IMG/VR virus record: IMGVR_UViG_3300021962_000082 | Span: 1 to 64,000 of that record | DNA length: 64,000 nucleotides | Reading direction: 5' to 3' (one strand) | Origin: a virus | Shown here: positions 8,223 through 16,602 of the stretch, piece after piece | Layout of the letters: the number at the start of each line of letters is the position of its first letter | Numbering within the stretch: the stretch's first letter is position 1 | The notes under the pieces: generated by a model | The model's input: only the letters and a program-made list of their open reading frames with translations | Told to the model about the DNA's origin: nothing | The model's database searches: none | Made by a program: the position numbers and the translations under genes

Positions 8223-9041
8223 TCGCTTGAGTGGCAAGCCGGTGGCAATTTCATCCGCATACCACTCAGTATGTGCTATTTGCTCTAACCATTGACTGCG
8301 ATCGGGACGCAGCGGGTTTTCTATAGCAGCCAAATCTAAATTACCAACTGGTGCTGCTAAACTACTGCCATCCACAAATGCCGGAACACCGCCTAATATT
8401 GCTTGACATCCGGGCCCGCTGTTGTGATTGACCACAGCCCAAGCAGTTGACAAGCAGCGATCATAATCAAAGTTATCATAAGTTCCGGGTATAGGCTGCG
8501 GCATTTCAATAGCACAGCCCGGCACGGAACCTATACGCTGCCGCGGATGTGGCCTTATAGTAATAGGACGGTCGCTGTACTGTCGTATCTTGCGAGCAGT
8601 TTCTGTCAGCCAAGCCACAGTAGGTGGTTGTCCCGCCCATTGTTCACTGTCGGAACGCTGTGCAGCAATAACAATGCGATAGCCGCTGTCGTTCCAAGGC
8701 TGTGCTTCTAATCGTAGATCTTTCCCTCGCCCGGGTATGAGATTTTGACCGTAGTAAGCACCACTGCCGGTTCCGTTTAGGCCCAGTTTCCAAGTGCTCC
8801 CCCGGCGCAGCATGCCCACTTCGACCACCAATACATTCCGACCACTTGATCTAAACGTGTTCCAAACATCGCGATTGGATTGCATGCGACCATGCCACAG
8901 CATGCTCCAGATTACAGCAACGTCTGCTGAACTGTCCATGGTATTGTGCTCAATTCCAATGCTGTCAAGACCCGCTTTGACTGCTTCAAATACAGGGCGG
9001 CTGTTGAGTGCGCCGTATTGATCGAAAATGCTTACTCTCAT
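8199..9041 (-). CDS. KpsC-like polysaccharide/glycosyltransferase family protein (paralogue 1)
   Basis: The C-terminal half carries the pattern of capsule polysaccharide (KpsC/LipB-like) and GT-B-like proteins: ITIRPHPRQ near residue 160, then WAVVNHNSGPGCQAILGGVPAFVD near residues 205-230. Two other genes in this island (9899-10807 and 12873-13781, both minus) share the same blocks and the same ending (R.QW...A...W...EI..G), so the three are paralogues. The start at 9041 lies close to the divergent glycosyltransferase gene. Function as a sugar transferase is inferred from the family and the neighbours. Confidence 0.65.
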   Translation of the reverse strand: MRVSIFDQYGALNSRPVFEAVKAGLDSIGIEHNTMDSSADVAVIWSMLWHGRMQSNRDVWNTFRSSGRNVLVVEVGMLRRGSTWKLGLNGTGSGAYYGQNLIPGRGKDLRLEAQPWNDSGYRIVIAAQRSDSEQWAGQPPTVAWLTETARKIRQYSDRPITIRPHPRQRIGSVPGCAIEMPQPIPGTYDNFDYDRCLSTAWAVVNHNSGPGCQAILGGVPAFVDGSSLAAPVGNLDLAAIENPLRPDRSQWLEQIAHTEWYADEIATGLPLKRLLLSHPR

Positions 9042-9048
9042 TTTTGGT

Positions 9049-9056
9049 GTTAAATA
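9049..9056 (+). promoter_or_regulatory. Late promoter-like box GTTAAATA
   Basis: Located between two divergent genes, 27 bases upstream of the ATG at 9083, which has its own AAGGA Shine-Dalgarno sequence. Two mismatches to TATAAATA. Confidence 0.35.
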
Positions 9057-9082
9057 TGTTATACTTAATTATAAGGAAAACA

Positions 9083-9892
9083 ATGAGCCGGAAATTCTCT
9101 GTGGTCACTACGTTTAATGCCCACGGGTATAAGCAATATGGCAAACGAATGATTGAAACGTTCCTGCAAAACTGGCCAGTTGAAGTTGAGCTGTTAGTTT
9201 ATGCCGAAGATTGTGTGGTACTTGAGTCAGCACCAAACTTAAAAGTATTTGATTTACATAAGGAAAGTCCCCAACTGGTTGCTTTCAAAGAACGCTGGCG
9301 GCATGTGCCCCGCGCCAACGGCACCATAACCGATGACCCAGTTCGAAAACTACGCCGCGACGCTGCTAAAAATTTCAAATGGGATGCTGTGCGGTTTTCC
9401 CATAAAGTATACGCTATTTTTTCAGGAGCAACAGTAAACACCGATTGGTTGATATGGATGGATGCTGATATGGTTTGTCATAGCCCTATTACATTGCCTG
9501 AATTAAATCACTTGTGTCCATCCACTGCGGATCTTTGCTTTTTGGGACGGCGTGGAAAATACAGTGAATGTGGACTGTATGCTATGAATCTGCGTTCAAC
9601 AACAGTTTTAGACTTTTTAAAGCAGTTTCAACAGATGTATGACGATGCTGAACGCGGCATATTCACACTACGCGAATGGCACGATAGTTTTGTGTTTGAT
9701 GAAGTAAGAAAGTCACTGCCCTTGGTTGAGCATGATTGGAGCAGCCACTTGATTAAAGGCGAGGGGCATCCACTAATCAATTCTGAATGGGGTGCTTACT
9801 TAGATCACCTTAAAGGCAATCGTAAAAGCCAGGGCCGTAGTAAAGACAAAGATCTATTAATGCCCCGTGCTGAAGCATATTGGAAACGCTAA
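9083..9892 (+). CDS. Glycosyltransferase with DxD motif
   Basis: An N-terminal nucleotide-sugar fold begins SVVTTFNAHGY. A metal-binding DxD sits in WLIWMDADMVCHSP (about residues 120-135), typical of GT-A enzymes. The frame is open upstream to 9008, but ATG 9083 is chosen because AAGGA lies seven bases ahead and the longer version would overlap the divergent gene. It lies between two minus-strand KpsC-like genes in the glycan island. Acceptor and donor cannot be read from the sequence. Confidence 0.78.
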   Translation: MSRKFSVVTTFNAHGYKQYGKRMIETFLQNWPVEVELLVYAEDCVVLESAPNLKVFDLHKESPQLVAFKERWRHVPRANGTITDDPVRKLRRDAAKNFKWDAVRFSHKVYAIFSGATVNTDWLIWMDADMVCHSPITLPELNHLCPSTADLCFLGRRGKYSECGLYAMNLRSTTVLDFLKQFQQMYDDAERGIFTLREWHDSFVFDEVRKSLPLVEHDWSSHLIKGEGHPLINSEWGAYLDHLKGNRKSQGRSKDKDLLMPRAEAYWKR

Positions 9893-9898
9893 CCTATT

Positions 9899-10807
9899 TT
9901 AAACGTAAATTCGCATGTGAGACCATGCTGCACCCGAAGCAATTTCTTCTTGATTCCAATGAGCCATGGCAATGCGTTCTATCCAGTCTTGCCTTTCGGG
10001 CATAGTAGGATGCTCTATTTGACTTAGATCCGTATTGGCTACGGCTGCTGCTTGGCTTTTTTCGGAGTCAGTGACAAAAACTGGATATCCTTCTATAGCA
10101 GCAGCCACAGTGGGACTGGAATTGTGGTTGACTACTGCCCAACAATTTTTTAAATCATCTAATAGTGTAGAATTGGGCGATGATATTTTAACACCAAGAG
10201 TGTGGGCCAGTTGTTTTATGTGTTGTCTTGCTGTTCGATCTCCAGGATGGGGTCGAAGCAGTATAGGGCGGTTGCTGTATTGCCGTATTCCTCGAACAGT
10301 TTGTTCTGCCCAATCGCGTATGTCATACGTTCCCATACTCCACCCACCATTGCGCTGCAAGCACAGTAATATGTGATTGCCAGTGGAGCGCCAGTCTTTT
10401 AAACTTATACCAGTATTCCGGCTGATTGACGCCCAACGAGCAGGATCCGGATTGTTCCAAAAATATACGCCAGTGCTAGGAAACACACCATCAAAACTGT
10501 ATCGTGAATAGTCGTTTTTGTTCCAATAGTTAAACAAGTTGCTGTCCACAACCAATAGACGATTGCCGTTCTTTTTTTGAAAATCATGTGCTGCTTTTCT
10601 AAACAAGTTATGCCGCCCTTGCTTGCCAGTGGGATGTGGCCAACCTTGTATAAACGCCACATCAGCGGGCACCAAATTTGATTGATCACTTACATATCCA
10701 TCGTCGCCTGCTGCTGTCACTCCGCGAACAAATTTTACCAGCAGGTCCAATTTGTGCTGGCTTTTACTACTAGGTGGCACCGATGCAAGATAAGCTACAA
10801 ATTTCAT
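9899..10807 (-). CDS. KpsC-like polysaccharide/glycosyltransferase family protein (paralogue 2)
   Basis: Shares with its two island paralogues the blocks ILLCLQRNGGWS, RPILLRPHPGDR and CWAVVNHNSSPTVAAAIEGYPVFV, and the tail RQDWIERIA...W. The frame is open to 10846, but ATG 10807 is preferred because it overlaps the stop of the upstream pyruvyltransferase gene by four bases (ATGA), giving translational coupling. The predicted fold is GT-B-like; the activity is inferred. Confidence 0.66.
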   Translation of the reverse strand: MKFVAYLASVPPSSKSQHKLDLLVKFVRGVTAAGDDGYVSDQSNLVPADVAFIQGWPHPTGKQGRHNLFRKAAHDFQKKNGNRLLVVDSNLFNYWNKNDYSRYSFDGVFPSTGVYFWNNPDPARWASISRNTGISLKDWRSTGNHILLCLQRNGGWSMGTYDIRDWAEQTVRGIRQYSNRPILLRPHPGDRTARQHIKQLAHTLGVKISSPNSTLLDDLKNCWAVVNHNSSPTVAAAIEGYPVFVTDSEKSQAAAVANTDLSQIEHPTMPERQDWIERIAMAHWNQEEIASGAAWSHMRIYV

Positions 10808-11715
10808 TGTATGCTTTCCCAGAATTTTACAGTCGCGTCTCGGCACTCATCTAGCGCATTATCATATATTTTTACACTGTCAATTGTGTCTTTCCAGTCT
10901 TGCACTTTTCTTATCATACCCGGAGGGTGTTTCATTGACAAAAATTTAGTACTCCACGGATCAACTACAATAACTTTTTTGCCCAATAGTGCACCCCAGT
11001 AAGCACCGTGATAACTGTTGGTTAAAATTATATTGGCGCTACCAAGTAATTCAATTGTTTGTTCAACATTGCTGCCAGAATTTATAAAGCGTGGTATGCT
11101 GTCGTTTCCAAACTTTTTAATCAGTTGTTTTTTGTGCTCAAAAAATATAACATCGTTTTTGATCCCATACTTTTTGCTCAACGCTGGGTGCATACAACTG
11201 GCACACGGCGCCCACGTTTGCGCTTGATTCCAATCTCGCACACCAACACGAGCGAAGTTTGCAAAATAATCAGGAAATGGTAAATCAACACAGCTAAAAC
11301 TTTCTATTGGGCCATTGTGACCCACGCCCCAAATATACCTTGGTGCTGAAGTTGTTTTAACTTTGCTAATAAAATTGTTTATAAAGTTATTAAAAGCTGG
11401 TTGAAACTCTGCATGTAGTTCCTTGTTAGATATATCTTGAAGAAACCATTGGTGTTTTTGCATGCGCATCAGTTGACTTAAATCTGACATTAGTGGTGCA
11501 ATAGCATCACCAAATAGATCATTGCCCACAAGACCTCCACCGCCAACAACTATAGGAAGACTGCTGTCAAATTTAGTTTCTTTTATTTGTGAAATATCAA
11601 CCACTTGATATTCATCAGGTGGAAGAAAATATTGTAATGGATTGCTAGCAATGTCCCCTACATTGTTATTGTCCACACGATGTACGACTGTAAACTTATG
11701 CTTACTCAAGATCAA
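10804..11715 (-). CDS. Polysaccharide pyruvyl transferase family protein
   Basis: This family adds pyruvate ketals to sugars of surface polysaccharides. Family signatures are visible: NNVGDIASNPLQYF near the N-terminus, the glycine-rich VVGGGGLVG (about 55-64) and the C-terminal NSYHGAYWGALLGKKVIVVD (about 230-250). The 303-residue length is normal. It sits in a minus-strand run with glycosyltransferases and overlaps both neighbours (14 bases with the gene at 11702, four with paralogue 2), so the island is an operon on this strand. Confidence 0.82.
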   Translation of the reverse strand: MILSKHKFTVVHRVDNNNVGDIASNPLQYFLPPDEYQVVDISQIKETKFDSSLPIVVGGGGLVGNDLFGDAIAPLMSDLSQLMRMQKHQWFLQDISNKELHAEFQPAFNNFINNFISKVKTTSAPRYIWGVGHNGPIESFSCVDLPFPDYFANFARVGVRDWNQAQTWAPCASCMHPALSKKYGIKNDVIFFEHKKQLIKKFGNDSIPRFINSGSNVEQTIELLGSANIILTNSYHGAYWGALLGKKVIVVDPWSTKFLSMKHPPGMIRKVQDWKDTIDSVKIYDNALDECRDATVKFWESIQ

Positions 11716-12394
11716 TCCTTTGTTGGCAGTATTCAGTTAGGAGTCGTTCACGATGCCACTCGTTGGCTTGTGGTGTGTTAGCAAACTCATGAAAACAAGG
11801 TGTTCCTAGTGTGTAGTGTAATAATTTAGCGTCGGAGTTTTCACCATATTCATCGGGCAACCAGTTCCACTCGGGCGGCAATTCCCCAATGCGATTGTCC
11901 TCTAACCACGAGAAGCGGTGGAGGAAACCGCCTGTGGATTGTTGTACGAACTCGGGTGTAAGTTTCCTATTAGGAAAATTACTGCAATTCCACAGAATAA
12001 CACTAGACCAATTTTTGCGAGGATAATCTTCATTTTTAACTCCTAAATATTTTATGGGCATCCGTGTTTTGTAGTCGTGCTTGACTACCATAACATCCAT
12101 GTTGTGATTTTTCAAGTCCCACAATTTAACAATGTCATCACGCACAATCATGTCCCCATCAATAAAAATAGCCCAACCTGTATAGTTCATCAAGTACGGC
12201 ACTAGGAATCGTGTATAGATAAAGTGGTTGGACCCATCGTTGTGTGTTTCTTTGTAGTCCTTAAACAAATTTAATGCTACTGGCATAATGGACACTGGTT
12301 GGCTAGCGTGCCGTATAATGCTGTTAACACAAGTGTGATAAGCTATTGCTTCACGTGGGTCGTAGCCAATAAAGATAGGAATGGGATTGATCAT
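11702..12394 (-). CDS. Glycosyltransferase (GT8-like)
   Basis: The start IPIFIGYDPREAIAYHTCVN is characteristic of GT8-like glycosyltransferases, and the metal-binding DxD is in WAIFIDGDMIVRDD (about residues 74-87). A later conserved-looking stretch WSSVILWNCSN fits acceptor-side loops. The 230-residue length is compact but complete. It overlaps the downstream pyruvyltransferase gene by 14 bases. An AT-rich element, ATAAAATTATG, ends in its start codon; the minus-strand gene starting at 13781 has the same one. Confidence 0.8.
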   Translation of the reverse strand: MINPIPIFIGYDPREAIAYHTCVNSIIRHASQPVSIMPVALNLFKDYKETHNDGSNHFIYTRFLVPYLMNYTGWAIFIDGDMIVRDDIVKLWDLKNHNMDVMVVKHDYKTRMPIKYLGVKNEDYPRKNWSSVILWNCSNFPNRKLTPEFVQQSTGGFLHRFSWLEDNRIGELPPEWNWLPDEYGENSDAKLLHYTLGTPCFHEFANTPQANEWHRERLLTEYCQQRIDLE

Positions 12395-12436
12395 AATTTT
12401 ATGCCGATAAGTTATTTAAACATATTCAACTGTTGG

Positions 12437-12880
12437 CTATTTGTTTAAGCACTCGGCAATAATGTAGCTGCCCACACGGGTATAGTTCCTATGAGCCCAA
12501 ACACCGGCTAGCAATGTGTCAAATGTTTTGTAGGTAAATGACTGCCGCCATTCGGGCTTAGGATGATTCTTTGTCAGCGTCATAATAATATATCTATCAG
12601 CAAAAGGGGCTATTTTCTGTACAAAAGATTCAGGATCTTTTACATATTCAAGCACACCCAAAACCAATCCTACATCATAATGTTTCTCTAACACTATAGT
12701 GTCGCTGTCAAAATCAATTTGTATATCAGCAGTGGGGGCACGATCCAATCCCACATAGTCGCGAAACGATTGGTAGTTTAGGATGCTTTTATCGCCACAA
12801 CCAAAGTCTACCACAGTAGAATCTTTTAAGTTGTATTGATCCAGCAATCGATTGCGGCTTGCCCACCGTGGTTCAGTCAT
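12437..12880 (-). CDS. Class I SAM-dependent methyltransferase (short)
   Basis: SAM-binding motif I is VVDFGCGDKS, followed by YVGLDRAPTADI (motif II region) and LGVLEYVKDPESF (motif IV/post). The protein is only about 147 residues, near the lower limit for the fold, and may accept a small sugar. The GTG at 12892 would give four more residues. ATG 12880 is preferred because AAGGGTG lies nine bases upstream. It overlaps the end of the upstream paralogue 3 gene. Confidence 0.75.
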   Translation of the reverse strand: MTEPRWASRNRLLDQYNLKDSTVVDFGCGDKSILNYQSFRDYVGLDRAPTADIQIDFDSDTIVLEKHYDVGLVLGVLEYVKDPESFVQKIAPFADRYIIMTLTKNHPKPEWRQSFTYKTFDTLLAGVWAHRNYTRVGSYIIAECLNK

Positions 12881-13781
12881 CAAAATAAACACCCTTCAAA
12901 TGCTGCCAAGCAGTTCCGTCATTTAACTCGTTCATATTCCAAATCATATAAGCAGCGTTGTGTAGCCATTGAGTGCGATCAATGTTTAATTTTGGATGCG
13001 CTAGGTCTTCTATACGGTTAGCAATGTCCCAAACAACGCTTTCATCACTGAGTGGAAAGGTAGGAATACCTTCACAGGTGCTTTCAACTAGCGTGTTGGT
13101 GTTGTAGCCTACAACGGCACATGCAGCATCAAAATCTTTTTGTAATCCATCGCCACCTTCGTATACGGTGCGTTGGTTCCATGTTGTGCTCAATCTAACA
13201 TTTTTGCTAATAAACTGAGCAAAATTGATTTTTCCTGTTTTCAAATGTGGTCGTATCATTATTGGAGCATCTGTGCGGAGTCGAATCTGTTCAATAGCAT
13301 GTGCTATCCAGTCTTCGTAGGTCTTGTACTGTTCATATAAACTGTTGAGCGTAGAATCGCCGGGTTTTTGCAAGCACAACAGGACATAACCATCACGCAA
13401 GCGCCAGGGCTTGATTTTAATGTCCTGCAATTTTTGTATGTGATTCCAACGGTCGGGTGGGCTGTTGCTATTGTTAAAATTGCCACTTCTCAAAAAATGT
13501 CCCCAGCCTAAGCGATAATAACACTTGTCGGGATGGTGCACGGAATAACTATTTTTTCTAAATAAATTTGATTCACAGACCAACACTGGACGCCCGGAAT
13601 TTTTTATAAAATCATACTCTTTTATATGTCGAGTTTTGTGCTTTTTCACATTGATTTGAAAATAACAATCAGCTTGGCTTTTTTTGGGATCATCAAAATC
13701 TAAAATACTCCAACCTGGTATTTTAAAATCCACTTGAAAAAATTTATTAATCAAACCAGTAAAGGCTACAACTCGAGTCAT
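12873..13781 (-). CDS. KpsC-like polysaccharide/glycosyltransferase family protein (paralogue 3)
   Basis: Third member of the island family: YVLLCLQKPGDS, APIMIRPHLKTG and CAVVGYNTNTLVESTCEGIPTFPLSD line up with the blocks in the other two. Here the VNHNS core is changed to VGYNT, which may alter the active site. The ending, RTQWLHNAAYMIWNMNELNDG, is conserved with paralogue 2. The first 80 residues differ strongly among the three, so that part probably selects the acceptor. It overlaps the methyltransferase gene downstream by eight bases. Confidence 0.63.
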   Translation of the reverse strand: MTRVVAFTGLINKFFQVDFKIPGWSILDFDDPKKSQADCYFQINVKKHKTRHIKEYDFIKNSGRPVLVCESNLFRKNSYSVHHPDKCYYRLGWGHFLRSGNFNNSNSPPDRWNHIQKLQDIKIKPWRLRDGYVLLCLQKPGDSTLNSLYEQYKTYEDWIAHAIEQIRLRTDAPIMIRPHLKTGKINFAQFISKNVRLSTTWNQRTVYEGGDGLQKDFDAACAVVGYNTNTLVESTCEGIPTFPLSDESVVWDIANRIEDLAHPKLNIDRTQWLHNAAYMIWNMNELNDGTAWQHLKGVYFDD

Positions 13782-13814
13782 AATTTTATAAACATATTTA
13801 CCGTTATATACGCA

Positions 13815-13822
13815 TATAAATA
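13815..13822 (+). promoter_or_regulatory. Exact T4 late box TATAAATA
   Basis: Exact match four bases before the ATG at 13827. The predicted transcription start (13828) falls on the start codon, so translation would be leaderless or start at the very 5' end. Confidence 0.5.
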
Positions 13823-13826
13823 TAGA

Positions 13827-14558
13827 ATGAAATCAGCAATCGTGTCCAACGAACCACTTGATTGTGCCTGTGTTATATACGGCGATACTTATGATTGGAC
13901 TTATGTTGAGCGGTTGTACAACATGCTGTGTAGGCATTTGACGCGGCCCATAAGATTTCATGTGTATACTGAAGCAAGCAGGTCCGTGCCTGATCACATG
14001 ATCAAGCACTCTTTAGAAGATTGGGGATTTGCTAATCCCAAAAAACGCTGGTGGTACAAGCTACAACTGTTCAATACAAAACACTATAGTGGCCCGCTGC
14101 TGTACTTTGATTTAGATGTAGTTATAGTCAACAACATTGACTGGATTTGGCAGTTGAATACCCGAAGTTTTTGGTCAGTTCGAGACTTTAAATACCTTTG
14201 GAAACCAAACTGGACCGGATCAAATACCAGCGTCATGTGGTGGGATAACGTGCAGCATCCAGAAATATGGTCCGCTGTAGTTGATCAAGGAATTGATCAT
14301 TTGGCTGCTAAATACCGTGGAGACCAGGATTTAGTCTCAGACTCTATACCTGTAGCACACAGACGTTTTTTTCCCACGGAACAGGTAAAAAGTTGGCGGT
14401 GGGAATGTTTAGATGGGGGCTTTGATTTCAAACTCAGAAAATATAAAAACCCAGGTAGCGGAACTGCTATAGACACAAACACTTGTATTTTAGTGTTTCA
14501 CGGCAGCCCCAAACCACACGAAATAACAGATCCGGTGATTATAAAACACTGGCAATGA
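13827..14558 (+). CDS. Glycosyltransferase with DxD motif
   Basis: A GT-A-like enzyme: ACVIYGDTYDWTYVERLYN near the start and the metal site LLYFDLDVVIVNNI (about residues 90-105). The tail carries ILVFHGSPKPH, common at the end of phage and bacterial glycosyltransferases of this type. The frame extends to 13734, but the ATG at 13827 is chosen because the longer version would overlap the divergent gene and an exact late box ends four bases ahead of it. It closes the glycan island. Confidence 0.77.
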   Translation: MKSAIVSNEPLDCACVIYGDTYDWTYVERLYNMLCRHLTRPIRFHVYTEASRSVPDHMIKHSLEDWGFANPKKRWWYKLQLFNTKHYSGPLLYFDLDVVIVNNIDWIWQLNTRSFWSVRDFKYLWKPNWTGSNTSVMWWDNVQHPEIWSAVVDQGIDHLAAKYRGDQDLVSDSIPVAHRRFFPTEQVKSWRWECLDGGFDFKLRKYKNPGSGTAIDTNTCILVFHGSPKPHEITDPVIIKHWQ

Positions 14559-14564
14559 TAAATA
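14557..14564 (+). promoter_or_regulatory. Late promoter box GATAAATA
   Basis: One mismatch to TATAAATA, overlapping the stop codon of the glycosyltransferase. The leader to the ATG at 14587 contains TAGGAGA, so this is a late box of the leadered class. Confidence 0.5.
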
Positions 14565-14586
14565 ACATTAATAGGAGACCAATAAC

Positions 14587-15276
14587 ATGGCCAATAGAAC
14601 ACTAAACTTTCACGGAGCAGCATTTGGAGAGGTGCCCGTGCAAATGAACGCACACATCAACGGGCAACTGGTTTTTAGCGGAGCAGTTCAGCCACAATCC
14701 GCAGATCACCCGGATCCAGTTACACCCGGTATGTTTGACAATTCGGGAATTCTTTTCAGCGTAGTAGATTCCTCATTATTTCCGACTGGATCAGAGCTGA
14801 CATATCCAATGACTCTTTCGGTTGCTACTGGTGAGTGCGTTTTCCTCACAGTAGTTTACTCTAATTATATGCCAACTAGCGATATTACCCGTTTTTCAGG
14901 ATCAATAAGCGGAACAACTTTAACTGTTAGCTCAGTTACATCCGGCACAATTTCAGTTGGTATGGGCGTTGGTGTACCTGGTACTACTACAGGTTATGGA
15001 AAAATTGTATCCGGTAGTGGTACAACATGGGAATTAGATCAATCACATACAGTACCCGAAGGCTCATTGGGTGCAGGAAAATCAATTCCTGGAACACCCA
15101 CCGACTTTAGTGATTGTTATCCACAAGGTGATGCACGTACTAATGTTCAAATTGACGGTGTTGACCAAACCCCTGATCGCCAGCCCGGTCAAGAAAATGG
15201 CGAGTGGACCTGGTGTATTAACGCCGGCAGTACATTTGAATGCCAGCTACACGTAGCCCCAGGCTTGGCACCTTAA
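14587..15276 (+). CDS. Virion-type protein with a tail beta-repeat
   Basis: The N-terminal part (about 1-95) is an unrecognised beta-rich domain. Residues about 100-160 carry a motif common in phage tail and decoration proteins: FSGSISGTTLTVSSV, SGTISVGMGV, GTTTGYGKIVSGSG. The 229-residue protein has no signal peptide. It is preceded by a late box and a good Shine-Dalgarno sequence and followed by a strong terminator, so it is probably a monocistronic virion gene. The exact place in the particle cannot be read. Confidence 0.65.
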   Translation: MANRTLNFHGAAFGEVPVQMNAHINGQLVFSGAVQPQSADHPDPVTPGMFDNSGILFSVVDSSLFPTGSELTYPMTLSVATGECVFLTVVYSNYMPTSDITRFSGSISGTTLTVSSVTSGTISVGMGVGVPGTTTGYGKIVSGSGTTWELDQSHTVPEGSLGAGKSIPGTPTDFSDCYPQGDARTNVQIDGVDQTPDRQPGQENGEWTWCINAGSTFECQLHVAPGLAP

Positions 15277-15296
15277 TAGGTTAACACTTAACTAAC

Positions 15297-15326
15297 AAAA
15301 CCCCACACAAAGTGGGGTTTTTTTGT
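15297..15326 (+). terminator. Intrinsic terminator
   Basis: AAAACCCCAC (15297-15306) and GTGGGGTTTT (15312-15321) form a perfect stem around ACAAA, followed by a run of Ts. Confidence 0.88.
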
Positions 15327-15328
15327 GG

Positions 15329-15357
15329 TTGACGAATATTCAGCTTTTTGCTATAAT
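15329..15357 (+). promoter_or_regulatory. Sigma70-like promoter (distal) for AAA ATPase gene
   Basis: TTGACG at 15329-15334, 17-bp spacer, TATAAT at 15352-15357. It starts just after the terminator T run and would give a leader of about 115 nt to the GTG at 15480. Confidence 0.75.
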
Positions 15358-15420
15358 ACGCAGCATAAAAACAAGACAAAACTGTTGCTTTTACGCAACA
15401 ATCCAACCCCAAATAAACTA

Positions 15421-15449
15421 TTGACCAATAATGGCTCATTTGCTATAAT
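15421..15449 (+). promoter_or_regulatory. Sigma70-like promoter (proximal), duplicated element
   Basis: TTGACC at 15421-15426, 17-bp spacer, TATAAT at 15444-15449. From the -35 box to the Shine-Dalgarno sequence (15421-15475) it is nearly identical to 47609-47665, with only a few substitutions and a 2-base indel. Confidence 0.82.
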
Positions 15450-15479
15450 AATGGCATAGTAACAAAACAGGAGTTAAAA

Positions 15480-16499
15480 GTGAATGCAGTTCGTATTAAA
15501 AACGGTGTCTATCGCAACCGCCCCGTTAATAACGTCTGTTTCAATTTAGTAAAAGGCTACGCCACTGGTGCAAAAGGCAACTATGTGACTGTAGACTCAG
15601 CCGGCTACTTTGGACCCGAGTTTGGCACCGTGCGTATTCGCGTTGATGCCATTGATGATTTTGAATATGTAAATGCTGAAAATATGACGCAACAGTCCGA
15701 GACACCAGCACCTGTCGTTGAAGAAACTGACGAGGCTGCAATCAATCGCATTCGCGAGCGGTTTGATATCCTTACCGAAATGACCAAGGCCACGGTGTCT
15801 GGTGACATTCGTGCAATGATTGTTTCAGGCCCCCCGGGCGTGGGCAAGTCGTTTGGCGTCGAACAAGAGATTGAAAAATCCACCTTGTTTGATCGTATGG
15901 CAGGTCGCAGGATTCGTGCTGAAGTTGTCAAAGGCTCCGCTACCCCCATTGGACTGTATCAAACGCTGTACAAATTCTCAGACCCCAATTGCGTGGTTGT
16001 GTTTGACGACTGCGACAGCATTCTGATCGATGATGTGGCGCTTAACCTCCTAAAAGGTGCTCTGGACTCAGGCAAAAAACGCACCATTTCCTGGCTGAGT
16101 GAATCCAGTGCCCTGCGCCGTGAAGGCATACCCGATCGTTTCGAATTCAAGGGCTCGGTGATCTTTATCACCAACTTGAAGTTTGACAAGATGAAGTCGC
16201 AAAAACTCAAGGACCACTTGGATGCACTACAATCTCGTTGCCACTATTTGGACTTGACTCTGGACACCATGCGCGACAAAATTCTGCGCATCAAACAAAT
16301 CGCCAAAGACGGTGTGCTGTTTGCGGACTATGATTTTACCACCGAAATGCACGACGAGATCATTGCGTTTATGGACGCCAACCGCAATCGTCTGCGTGAG
16401 ATGAGCTTGCGTATGGCACTGAAAATTGCTGATCTGCGCAAACTGAGCGATACAAATTGGCGCCGACTTGCCGAAACCACTTGTATGAAAGTGGCTTGA
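15480..16499 (+). CDS. AAA-type ATPase
   Basis: A 339-residue protein with a single ATPase domain: Walker A GPPGVGKS at residues 117-124, Walker B CVVVFDDCDS at about 171-180 and a sensor-1-like strand SVIFITN near 225. The N-terminal 80 residues form a separate small domain. The start is GTG at 15480, six bases after CAGGAG; the ATG four bases later is out of frame. Two strong early promoters precede it and a terminator follows, so heavy early expression is expected. The role is unknown; a DNA-metabolism or takeover role fits its place next to uvsW. Confidence 0.82.
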   Translation: MNAVRIKNGVYRNRPVNNVCFNLVKGYATGAKGNYVTVDSAGYFGPEFGTVRIRVDAIDDFEYVNAENMTQQSETPAPVVEETDEAAINRIRERFDILTEMTKATVSGDIRAMIVSGPPGVGKSFGVEQEIEKSTLFDRMAGRRIRAEVVKGSATPIGLYQTLYKFSDPNCVVVFDDCDSILIDDVALNLLKGALDSGKKRTISWLSESSALRREGIPDRFEFKGSVIFITNLKFDKMKSQKLKDHLDALQSRCHYLDLTLDTMRDKILRIKQIAKDGVLFADYDFTTEMHDEIIAFMDANRNRLREMSLRMALKIADLRKLSDTNWRRLAETTCMKVA

Positions 16500-16535
16500 T
16501 AGTTTAACTCCTGAGTAGTAAAACTACTCTTTGGG

Positions 16536-16567
16536 CAGGTACTACTAAAAATAGTACCTGTTTTTTT
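16536..16567 (+). terminator. Intrinsic terminator after AAA ATPase
   Basis: CAGGTACTA (16536-16544) pairs with TAGTACCTG (16552-16560), followed by seven Ts. The T run leads straight into the -35 box of the uvsW promoter. Confidence 0.9.
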
Positions 16568-16594
16568 GACTTTGCTGTTTAAATAGTGTACAAT
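16566..16594 (+). promoter_or_regulatory. Sigma70-like promoter for uvsW
   Basis: TTGACT at 16566-16571, 17-bp spacer, TACAAT at 16589-16594. The predicted start is near 16601, two bases before the ATG at 16603, and no Shine-Dalgarno sequence is present. Confidence 0.7.
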
Positions 16595-16602
16595 TAATCT
16601 GT

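Noticed and set aside
10035-10376. 113-codon plus-strand frame inside the KpsC-like paralogue 2
   Set aside because: Opposite to a gene with clear family motifs; no start signals.
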